A DNA stretch of 64,000 nucleotides from Acanthaster planci (taxonomy: Eukaryota > Echinodermata > Asteroidea > Valvatida > Acanthasteridae): contig NW_019091417.1 in NCBI RefSeq assembly GCF_001949145.1, forward strand, positions 1,244,275 to 1,308,274. Reading direction: 5' to 3'. Below the pieces are notes generated by a model. That model was not told the origin of the DNA, did no database searches, and worked only from the letters and a program-made list of their open reading frames with translations. Shown piece after piece: positions 13,043-23,963 of the stretch. Every line of letters starts with the position of its first letter. Position 1 is the first letter of the stretch. The position numbers and the translations under genes are program-made.

Positions 13043-14610
13043 CATAATGATGCGTTTTGTCTCGGCTCAAGCTCTTCTTGGCATAATTGAATTGTATGGT
13101 ATTTTATTGCAAAACGAAGCTTGATGAAGCTATGTCAAACGTATCACTGAACCATAGTCGCGAAACGCCTGGTACAGAACCGAAATCAAAGTAACACGCG
13201 CACATAGCACCTTGCAGTCCACAGGTTAGTAATTAGTAGTTCCCAAGTCACACTGACCCTTTATTACAGCATTGACATGTTGCTCCTCAAGAAAAAAATC
13301 CAATATACCATCAGATAAGCGGCGAAGACCTGAGGATGAGAGAATTAAAACCAAGGAGTAAAAGCAAACACACCTTGTGAAATAGATTGACTCTGGGATG
13401 CCGTTGGAATTGCAAAACCAGGATATAAATTTACCGAGATTGGCTGAGATAGCATCAAACGAGATGAGACTGGTACACCTAACAAGCACGAGTGAAACGC
13501 TACGCTAGCGGCAACTGTGCATGACCTCATGCGCGCGGGCACAGACTGTTACTAACTTGAGATTACAACGTTGTCTCTTTTTGAAATTAAAGGAATGAAT
13601 TCTTGAAAATCAAGCCATTGAATGTATTTTTTGCACTACGATACATACATAATTTGTACAATACACTGTGGCATCATTCAGTCGGCATAGCAAATTTGTA
13701 CGGCGGGCTAGGTATTAAATGCGTTATCAAAGATCAAACGTTTATTTGATGGATTTCATGGTTGGCCTTTATTCAGGAGTGTAAATTTAATCTGTAAAAT
13801 TATATAAGTCTATCCGGTTTATTTTATTCTTGAAATTATTACTTTGGATTATTTTACATGTGGTGATTTTATTCCGGTGTTGGCACGTTTTTGGAAGAAA
13901 TCCAGTCTTCTTGTAGGATTGGCTTTAGGGTATTTACATTATTCCGTTAGGTAACAAGACGGAGTTGAATCATCAGTGAAGTGAGTCGTGTGGATGCTGG
14001 AAATCACTCTGTTGATATCAAGAGGCAATCGTACGCCAGCCGCTTGGTAAACATAGCCCAGTGCCCTTCCAATCCGCTGATTCGTCAGACGAGGAAAGCG
14101 AGGCCTGACTCCGGGGCTGAGTGGGTGACAATAACCCACAATCTTTCTCAAGTCAAAGACATCAAGTGGGAACCTTCAGCGGCTTCCGCAGCAACTAGAT
14201 ATTACAAGGGCTAAAGGGAACCTCGGTGATGAACTTTTGTCGAGATAAAAAGGTTCTGTTGGCAACCTTTATGTTCTTTCAACTGAATCATTCATGTTAT
14301 TTTATTGAAAAAAGTGTTCAAGCAAGTAATAATATTTTTGTGGATGTTTCTAAAGTTTTATGGTCAGTTGTTGATCTTTGTGAAAAAATTTTGGGTACAG
14401 GTAAAGAACCTAGCTAGACATCGCGATGACGTATAGATGTCCCAAAGTGTGTCATTTCACACCCATGTCATTTTTTCTGGGTGGCTTTCTTGTGCACATC
14501 GTACCTTTGGTGTCTATTCCCATCTTGTCGCGTTCCTCAGCTTGAAATAGATCAAACACCGAACGTAAAATAAATGACAGAGTCCACGACTCTGCAAAAT
14601 AACAGAATGA
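13043..14610. other. No supported gene
   Basis: No open frame of note and no repeat recognised. Nothing beyond ordinary AT-rich sequence. Confidence 0.5.
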
Positions 14611-15020
14611 AACGTTTGGGAAATAATAAAGATTTTTTTCTTTAAATGGTTCACATTCATAACAGATGAACAATCCTATTCTTACGGAGTATTTATAACG
14701 TTTGAACCGAACGTCAGATTAGTGATATTCGAGTACTACCCAAAGACAAAAAAGCATTCGTCTGTATTCGCGTTTCCTACGTTGACGTTCATACACAATG
14801 TGGGAATTAGATTGCAACGTTTGGGAAATAATAAAGATTTTTTTCTTTAAATGGTTCACATTCATAACAGATGAACAATCCTATTCTTACGGAGTATTTA
14901 TAACGTTTGAACCGAACGTCAGATTAGTGATATTCGAGTACTACCCAAAGACAAAAAAGCATTCGTCTGTATTCGCGTTTCCTACGTTGACGTTCATACA
15001 CAATGTGGGAATTAGATTGC
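14611..15020. repeat. Perfect 205-bp tandem duplication
   Basis: The segment 14611-14815 is followed directly by 14816-15020, and I find no difference between them when comparing line by line, including a run of seven T. The unit starts AACGTTTGGGAAATAATAAA and ends GGGAATTAGATTGC. A further AACG after the second copy repeats the first four bases of the unit. The unit is rich in CG dinucleotides for this window. One frame is open across the second copy (106 codons to 15118). Because 205 is not a multiple of three, the first copy cannot share that frame continuously. The duplication is either very recent or an assembly artefact. Confidence 0.95.
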
Positions 15021-15024
15021 AACG

Positions 15025-18000
15025 ACTTCAAGTTGCCTTACACGCAGATAGTCGGGCGTGTTTGCATAGTTTGAGTGTTTTGTTGGGAGAGAGCAGCGTG
15101 GAAATAATTAGTTATTAAAATGCCAGCAGCATTCTGTAATTCGGAATCTTATTAATACTGCATTTTTATGCTCATCAAGCACACTTTCGTGGGTAGAAAT
15201 GGAACATTCACAGTCCAAAGGAAATGTATTTTTATCACACGTATCCGAGCAAAAACACCGTTGCGATGTCACAAAGACCTTATGCATGGCAAAGGAAGAA
15301 ATGTGGACATCACAAACACACCGCTGCCGCTGTTTGTAAACAAACTTGTTTTGAGGAAAGCAGAATACTTAAAAAATCTGGCAAATGCAAGGAAAAACAA
15401 GCTTCTTTTTCAGCAAGCAACGGAGGTCCCAGGAGGATTTGCTTTCCTTACAATTTGACGAAGATAGAATGTGTCTCATTATTATTGGTATAAATCCAAC
15501 CTTTGGTCCTTTGCTACAGACCTTGCAGTATTACAACAAAACAAATCTCAGCCTCCCGACGGAGTTTTGGTATCATTTTAGCCCCTTGCTCATTACTGAG
15601 TGATCAATCTTCCAGCCGTCGGTGAATACATTTTTTTCAGGCATCACAACAAGTTAGTTATCCAACCATAGTGCTAAGAGCACACGCCTGCCTGTCCCTA
15701 CATCCAACCGCTTAACCTTTATTCAAACACAGGGCCAGCCACAGACGGAATCATTGCCAGTTATAATTAACTTCGCGCTTAATGAAGAAATTTCATCGTC
15801 AGTGAAATTGTCCCTTACGGCAAACTCAGTAGCTTTTCCAAATACATGTTTAATGTAGTACGATTGTCAATGATCTTATGTTCGTGCAATTTATACACTG
15901 GGGTTGTTGGACATGTACGATGTGTAGATGCTACACAAGGCAGAAATCAGTACAGATTGGCTAAAATCAGCAATGGCAAAGAGTGAACCAAGTAAGTCCT
16001 GCCAGTGCCCATCGTGGCGGGCTGCTCATACAGTGAGCCAGTTCAGGGTTTCAAAAAGGCTAGGTAGTTTGGGAACAGAGCATGCGTGCGAGTCGGCGTA
16101 TGACCTCGCCGATAGACAGTCCTCGCGCGCACATTTTGCTGTTACCAAATGACCTCTGACGCGCTTCATTTTGGTCATGCGCTGTTTGAATAGCAAACTG
16201 GCTCCACTAGAATGATCACTTTTAACATCTTAATTGGCTTTATTTTAGAGAAAACAAACGTAAGGGGACTTTCAGATGTTTCTCATTTAAGTCAACTGTG
16301 ACTAACCTCATAAAGAATTATTTGTCATAAATTTCTGAGGTCAGTCAAAGTGTAATTTAGTGCCAAATAACATTTAAAAATGAGAGGTAATCTTGTTTTT
16401 TGTTGTTTATTATCTGAACGTTGCATGCAACTTGTAAATCTAGCCATACCTATTGCTGGAAACATCCACAATCCAATAACAGCCCAAAAGCAACATGTCC
16501 GTCATGTGACCCTTTCCAAAATGTACCCTCGCGGTAAGTCGTTTTCTGTTATTCAAGGCACCATGCGTACTTCCAATGATGGGTCCCCCTCCCCACACAC
16601 ACGCACATTGCAGAGAAGATTGTTGATTAGACTTTTCTGTTTTTCCCCAGAAATCTCCCATAAATTAGCTCCATTTGCAGTTGCATTGGCTGGCCTGGGG
16701 CATTTTTGACCGGTTATAGTCAAGCTACACTTGACGTCCCTTGCAACACGACAAACGAAATAGCCAAGTGAAATACGAACCACTTGAGTGCCCCATATAT
16801 CATACTCTGTCTCGAGTGACTTGGGACAGAAAGAAAGGTGGGGTGCAATTAATATTCTGTAGTAAATTAGCCAGTGAGGTGCTCTCCTTGGGCAAAACAG
16901 TCCGAACATTTGACCTGTTTTTTAATTCATCCTTTTCTTCGCATTCAAAAGATCGGTAGCTCAATTTTAGTTTAGATTCTTTTTCTTCACGAATATCAGA
17001 AATGCCAATTTTTACTATTCCTGCAAACTAATTTAATGGTGGTAGAGTGTATGAAAACTTCAAAGGATTCCATGCACCTGAAATCTTTAAAAACCGTTCC
17101 ATTGTCCATGCCGTTTAGCATGACTCTTCCCAAGTACGTTAGTTTCACTTTTTTCACGAAATGATATTTTCTTTGTAAGCTGTTCATTTCCACAAAATGA
17201 AAATAATCAGAACCATCAAAAAAACCAGCTGCTACACCGCTCTTATTAATATATCATTGAATCACAATTTTAAAATTGAGGCAGACTCCCTCCACGTTTA
17301 GAAAGAGGTAATGAAAGCTGAATGACTTTGCCCTCAACCAGTCTGCGCATAAGTAGGGGAGTAACCGGAACCAGCTTTGGCTTGTCGTTATGTCTGCCGT
17401 ACCTGTCTCATTTGTAGCAATCCAAAGTGCAATTATAGGCTTGGCCTCTTGAATTCACATCGAGACTGGCACTGCCGCTCATACCGCAACCCCATCAATC
17501 AAGCCCATGTGGTCTTGGAAACGGGTTTTTATTTCATGACACGTAACGCGCGGCTAAAGATGACTGTTAATTACCTCTATAATGGTTGTGATTATCTAGT
17601 CATTCTGACCATCTTTGTTTAGCAATCGAATTTGCGCCTACTTGATTAAGGCCTATCACTTAACATAGTATTCCTGATTGATGAGCGCCCTCTATTGATT
17701 TTTCAGACAGACGAGACGACCGGTGACCCCTGTTTACAAAGTTAGCTTCATGGTCACAGAGTGCCACCCATGTAGCAGAAGAGTGTTTAAATACCATGTT
17801 TACATTACTTGAAATATAAGTACGGAGAAAATAACAAAATTGATAGAAATTTATAAAGAAAATATGAAGAAGATGTACAAGTTGTTTTCATGGAGGCTCC
17901 CGCTGGAAAGACGTCATATGGTAATACGTCTGCTTCATAAGAATTTCAGTCAGGAAGACGTGACGTGCGTGCCAAATGCTTTACTTGTTAGTGGTTAAAT

Positions 18001-20579
18001 TAATGGGTATATGTTCTTTCATAGACAAGTTGTTTGGTTTCCAAATTGGGGTATTCAATTTATTCTACTGTTCTAGGTCGATTGATGATCCCCCAACAGG
18101 AACCTTTAGAAAATGACGTCTTTATGGGATTTATATTGATGTGCTGGTATTTTTGTTATGTATTTAATTAATGTGACCGATCACATTATGGTTCTATCAG
18201 ATATTGCTGCACGTGCTGCGATTCTGTTCGCAATATTTTTAAAGAGCAATGAAAACGTTAGCAATTTTAAACTGTGCCTGGAACTGCATCCTGTTTAGAA
18301 AACTCTCATATTATCCAAGAACAACGGCATGAGTTTCTGGGTGCTATTTTAATATCGACGTTTTTGGACCTTATCAAAATTATGTAACCGTCTTATCCAA
18401 ATAGACAGTCTCAGAGATTCCATACTTCACGTCTGTCACAGGTATCATGCCATTGATGAAGATGATACCTCCCGAAATATTCACCGCCAAGTTCATGTGA
18501 ATCGATGACAACTTCATTTCACGAACTTGCTGAGTCAAAACATCGACCAGTCTGAGCCTCACACAACATCAACCCGGCTTGAGCCAGTGAATATGATTTT
18601 GCATCAACGAAGAATTACCTGCAGGCACACGGGAGTCACTTTTGTTTCGGTCATCGACCCGTTGTCAAGGCAGCACACAAAAGTTAATTAGTTGATGTGT
18701 TTTGGTACGCCTCTGTGCCACGTCTTAGAAAGATTATCCACATGTCGAATTTCTGTTTTCTCCTCCTTCCCGTGAGAAAAAATCATAGAAGAGAAGCTTT
18801 ATAAAATTCTCATTGTTTTATAGAAATAATTTTGTTTACATCTTTTGAAACCCTTTAAGAAAAATGAAGAATGTTCGTTTAATAGAGGATAGCTGCAGAA
18901 AAAATAGAAACTTTAGAAAAATGTTGAAGATTTTTGGACAAGTACATGTCTTGTATTGCATGGTGTACAGTCCATCTTTAACATAACGAGCAGGAGAGAA
19001 CCGACGTCTCAAGATAATGTGATACATCACGTCCATTTGCACGCTTCGTCCACATCTCAAGAATCTCACTGGATGCACCAGGCACGCCAGTCAGGGAGCA
19101 CTGTAGCTCATTTCCCGATGGAGACTACCCTGGGAATGACAAGGGAAAAAATCTACCAACACCAACGTCGGATCTTTTCTTTATATACAATTTATTTCTG
19201 ATATTCGACTCAGGTTTAGCTCCATATTATCTATTTAAGCGTGACCTGCTGGAATTCTTTTAATCAAATGATAAAATATGTGAAAAGGTTAAGAAGATTA
19301 AAAAGATTACATGCTGACACTTTTAACTGGTTGTATAACATCATGTCTATTATTTCCAGTATATATATATATATGTGACAAGTACACCTTGGCAGGACGG
19401 CGAGAAATGACGATTCGCATAAGACATACATGTCATGAGTTTTCTTTTCAAGGGTTGAACCATGACTTGAGTAAAACGAGGGATATTATACATGCAAACT
19501 TACCACAGTTAATAAAAACAGCTATCTCACAGCTTTCTCTATCTCTTTCTGTATCTAGGCAGACTTTTTCTCGTACACTTCGCAACCCCTTGATTTTTAC
19601 TGATATAGAAACCCATACAGCGCTCACAGCTAGACCACGCTCCTTGTACTTCGAGGTAGCTGGCTCTTAACGCACTTTACAGTAGGCCTATTCTAAGGCA
19701 TGGACCTCAACCTCCCTGGAGGCCTTGGAGCTGTCGGCCCTCCAGGCTCGCTGGGCCACCTTCCCCACGAGATCCGATCAACGCAAATAGCGAGAAGTGT
19801 GCGCATGGCGAACGTTGAAGTCCTCTCAGGAAAGACGTGTGATGCGTCCTCGGTCTTCCATTATTTCTACCGATATGTAACGTTTCTCTTCTTCCTACTG
19901 ACCATGGTCAGACGTTTACAAAAAAAAAGCTTTGCATCATATGGACATTCTTTTGAGAAGATTATCAAGTTCTCTCAAAAGAACTGCATCACATACCACT
20001 CGTTATTATTCGATGTATTTAGTTTTACCTCAGCATTTTGAATCTTCTCTTTAAATCAGAGGGGTTGCTGTAATATGGAATCCTCAAAGAGAACTCGTTA
20101 TCCGACGTAATTGAAAGTATTCCTTGGATCAACCCGTCTGGCGCAGTATCTTAGCATTGGAAGCATCGCGTAAGTAACGTCAAATATACGACCAAGAACC
20201 GGTAACAACAACTTCCTAAAGTGCGCCAACGTTCGTGTATTTTTTATTCTCCTTTTATTAAATAATTACCTGTACCATAATTACCAGAAAAAGTGGTTAT
20301 ACCTGAATGAAATGCACATATTGGATGTTATTTAATTTATTATCTGCCGTATACTCTCAGGAAAGGTTCTTGATGTAAAAAATAACGTCAATGAAAACTG
20401 GCAGGGACGAATTCAACAGATGCGTACATGTATATGCTCACCTTAAGTTTGCCACATTAAAAAATCAGGGTAATTTTATACGATTTTATACTTGGTTTAG
20501 TTGAGATGTTTAAATTTAAATGGTCTTGCAATGCCCTTGTTCTTCACTTTTCAGGACATAATGCCAGTGTTGTATTTGA
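15025..20579. other. No supported gene; minor simple tracts
   Basis: No open frame exceeds 119 codons and none is recognisable. Minor tracts are CA repeats near 16597-16606 and an (AT)n tract at 19361-19373. The phrase GCGCCCTCTATTG at 17684-17696 resembles a motif I associate with interspersed repeats. A 7-base-arm hairpin (AATGTGA/TCACATT) lies at 18170-18187 and is within chance expectation. Confidence 0.5.
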
Positions 20580-20638
20580 GTCCATCACAAGTCCTTTCAC
20601 AAGTCCCTTAACAAGTCCAGTCATAAGCCCCTTTACAA
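20580..20638 (+). repeat. Degenerate 12-bp tandem repeat, about five units
   Basis: Units beginning GTCC or GCCC and ending ACAA or ATAA start at 20580, 20591, 20603, 20615 and 20627. The last four are exactly 12 bp long. The period is a multiple of three, and the plus-strand frame open from 20506 to 20721 (71 codons) reads through as SITSPFTSPLTSPVISPFT, a run of Ser/Thr-Pro tetrapeptides. This could be a fragment of a repetitive low-complexity coding exon, but there is no other coding support. A plain minisatellite is equally possible. Confidence 0.75.
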
Positions 20639-21562
20639 GGTCGGTCATTGGTAAACGGGTGAACAATGATAAAAAAAAAGGCTCCTATGAAAAGCTTGAG
20701 AATTGGCTTCAGATTGAATGACTTGTGATGGATTTACAGGGACTTCCAGGGACTTACGATGGACTCCAATACAACACTGCATGTTGCATGTATATGAAGT
20801 CGTTACCATTTAAATCGTTACAGTTAAAATCCATTCAAATTAAATTGTGCAAAAGATCAAGTATTTACTTCTGGATGTGCTTGTATTTGTAGGGCATGAG
20901 AAAAATACAGAACTTTCACCATACTCGATAATAATCTTTACAGCAGTTTGTTAACTGGACAGTATGAGTATCGTATTTCTGCATTTTGTGTATAACTTCT
21001 TCTTTGCCACCGGGTTTTGGTTTTGTTTTTTTGGGGGGGGGACAGATGACTGTTTTCTTGTTATGGTTGTTGGCTAGATGATCATTGATGTTTTTATTAC
21101 TGTGGCTGGCAGGCATTCAAATTCACTTCATGAAAACTAGTGTTCCAAGTAACCCTCTCTCTTTCCAAAAACAAAAGTCTGTGGCGCCAAAAATAACGAC
21201 ACAGCGTCGCCTCCTCTCTCTGTTTATTCGCCTTATGCCTTGTTTCAAGAATCGTGGGAAAAGTTACTTAGAATAATTTCCTTTTCGGGGTAACCAGACA
21301 CTAGAATCACATCGGTACGCAATCGGGCCGAGTCCATGTTGTCCGCTGGGCCCTGTCGGTCAGAGCGGTGCCCAGCCACTTGGCACGGGTCGAGTGGGTG
21401 CCGCAGATACTCTCGTTGTTCTCCTTGCTGCGGGGCAGAGGAGGTTCGGTGGCCGATAGGGACTTCGACGGGAATATGTATGCGTCAGACGGTATCATCG
21501 TCATTTTGTCAGCGAACAGAATGAATTATGCAGTAACCCAAGCGTTGCTGCAGCCCATGAAC
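20639..21562. other. No supported gene; GC-richer patch at 21300-21520
   Basis: A run of nine G occurs around 21031-21039. From about 21300 to 21520 the sequence is clearly GC-richer and CG-richer than its surroundings. It has overlapping open frames on both strands (plus 21368-21598, minus 21307-21504). Neither translation resembles a protein I know. The patch could hold a short exon, or could be an upstream part of the dispersed repeat that follows. Confidence 0.4.
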
Positions 21563-21747
21563 CCCGAGCGCGACCAAGAGAGGGCGCAAATTTTCTAGCA
21601 ACGGAGGCTCCTTTGGTAGTATTGCGCAACGCTGGTTCACGAACGACTATGAAACATAAGCGTTGGAGTCGCATCGCTACCAACTAAATAAACAACCCCA
21701 ACCAATGTGGCTCTTTTTCAACCGATTAGGGGGTGCTTTTGCTCAAG
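21563..21747 (+). repeat. Dispersed repeat, copy A
   Basis: This segment aligns in the same orientation with 44648-44812. The shared landmarks come in the same order. First is an identical 22-base run beginning TAGCAACGGAGG (21596-21617 here, 44683-44704 there). Next is TCGCTACCAAC followed by AAATAAA (from 21674; from 44741). Last is TGGCTCTTTT followed by a G-rich then GCTT stretch (from 21708; from 44774). Copy A carries about 20 extra bases in the middle. No terminal repeats or poly(A) tail are visible, so the class of element is unknown. Confidence 0.85.
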
Positions 21748-23723
21748 GCTGATCCCTTTCCGAGCCCCGGAGTTGGTAGATTGTGGCAAAAGGCACACAG
21801 CGCCAAAGTCATACGCATTGACGATCCCAGAAACACCATGGTAATGAAGTTTAGGACTGGTTAATTTTGTTGACGTCTAGATCCAACCAACCATTGCAAA
21901 GACGACATTTCTGTTCACAAAATAAAACATTGAATAAATTTTAAGTTCATCCCTTCTTTCAACTGAACTTCACGCACAAATACGGAAGCACTGAGCCTGG
22001 CGCCGATTAATCATCTAGCTAATTGATGGTGATGTGTAATTTATGATTGACTAATTCCAGCATTCCCTAAAACTCATTAATACAGAACCTACATAGGCTT
22101 GGGCCTAAGGTGCATTGCGTGCAAGGAACTAAAGTAAAATTAACCCGAAAATGATTGATCGCGAGGAGGGAACGTTGTGCATACAGTGAGATAGGCTGAG
22201 TGGTTGATAATGTGCCGCTGCTAATGGAACAAACCATAGTCTGTCAACTGGTGGATTCGAATTCATGCTCATATTCGTTCGTTGTATCCTCTCGCAAGCA
22301 CCTGCAGTCACCTCAAGTAGTGCTGATGTCATTGTTTGCTGCTCTCATATTAGCTTTAAATAATTATACATAAGTGTGGATGTCAAGTATTTTTCAAGCA
22401 GCCTCTTCATATCTCGGGAAGGTAGAGTCGACAGGAATGTGTGAAAAGAGATTACTCCATCTCGTCGCTAGCCAAACTGTTTCTTGGCAATCAAGTCAAT
22501 GTGATCGTTCACATGTCGCGTATTTCACGCGTTTCCACATTTGGTTTTTTATTTCGTCGCTTTGTTACTATTGTAAAATGAATGCGCCGATAAAGGTGAT
22601 TTCTAGCCAACGATAAATCCTTGCCTAATTTTGAAATGATTTAATATTAGCAAGCCAGTATTATGATTTAATGGTACTTTAGAATGTAGATTTGTTTCTG
22701 TGACTTGTTTGATTTTTGTTTGTGTAAGAGGTTTGTATTGTGTAGTTGAATTTCATTTTATTGAAGTTATAATGGATTACCAGTGTTATTTACATTTTTA
22801 TCTCCGTCAGCATTTAATTTTTTTTGCTCCAGCATTCTATTCTAGTTGATTATTTTACTTTAGCCATTCCACAACTGGCTATAAAATGGGCGAGATTGCC
22901 ACTGTGCTACCTATGGGGGTGAAACAATATGAAACTTCACCAGTCGCGTGCTCAATTATCATTCAGTGCCATAGTCTGACCTGACAAAACGTAAACGTTG
23001 ATGGCGCTTGTTTTGAGACATTTCACCTTGCCCTTTAAATCTAATCAGGACTGGAGATATCGAGAAAATGTGCTGACAGAGACCCGAGGCTTGGTAGACC
23101 CAGTGGTGTAAATGTGTGCCAGAAGTTCAGTTAAACGGTATTAACTAAGTGCCTAGTGTTACCATCGTACGTAAATCATGATCTCATAAACGAAATCACA
23201 AACAATCGTTAATCAGAATCGACATTGAAAGCTAGTATTTTAAGGTAAAACAAATCCATAATAAAAATGAAGTGCCTTATGCCCAACAGCAATGCCAGCG
23301 TCGTGAGAGAAATATATGACTTAGTAATAGAAATATGTGATTAAGTTATGTTCCTTCGGGGAAACTAAACTAAGCCGAAGGTTTTTGTGACTTTGATCTC
23401 ATTCTGAGAGAACAAGAACCGAGAATACAAAAATCCGCTTACAGGCCGTTTATAGAGAGTGCTGTTGTCCTACCTGTAAAAAGACGCGTCCACACGAAAG
23501 TGCTTCGATCACAAGAATGCAAGTGATTGACTGACGTCATTTATAACTTTGTTCTTTTCCCCCCTTTTGTCCAAATAATTTGACTGAAATTCTGGATGCA
23601 ATAGGGTATCAAGAAAAAATATTCCATCGCACCGAATGCTGCATGGATGTTTTTCGTCATGAGTATTTACACGTATTGCTATAGAAATGTCCACAACAAT
23701 GTCATGTGCTGACTTTATTGCAG
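21748..23723. other. No supported gene
   Basis: AT-rich, with a T-rich section at about 22680-22860. No open frame longer than 80 codons, no repeat structure recognised. Confidence 0.5.
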
Positions 23724-23963
23724 GTTGATTCTAGAAATTAAGGGTCCATTTTTTTTTCGAGTCCCTGTCACATCTGACATACGATTTTGTAAGTTCAGAA
23801 CAAAGTTTCAAATTTCCGAGAGTGATGGATTCGTGCAAATTCCTTACTAAACAAACAGTAATAGTTTGAAATCAATTCCGGTAATATTTCCATGTCAAAT
23901 AACAAAGGTCAGATGTAACAGGGACACACAAATGTTTTGGACCCCTAATTTCTGGAACTACCC
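23724..23963. mobile_element. Foldback (MITE-like) element, about 240 bp
   Basis: The two ends are imperfect inverted copies of each other. AGAAATTAAGGGTCCA (23733-23748) pairs with TGGACCCCTAATTTCT (23938-23953) with one mismatch. GTCCCTGTCACATCTGAC (23761-23778) pairs with GTCAGATGTAACAGGGAC (23909-23926) with one mismatch. A variable T-rich spacer separates the two blocks. The centre is AT-rich with no open frame. Terminal inverted repeats with a short non-coding centre are the hallmark of non-autonomous DNA transposons (MITEs). I could not identify a clear target-site duplication, so the exact ends and the superfamily are undetermined. Confidence 0.85.

Noticed and set aside
18170-18187. 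AATGTGA-CCGA-TCACATT, which resembles a bacterial CRP site
   Set aside because: The spacer is 4 and not 6 bases, the genome is evidently eukaryotic, and the structure is within chance expectation.
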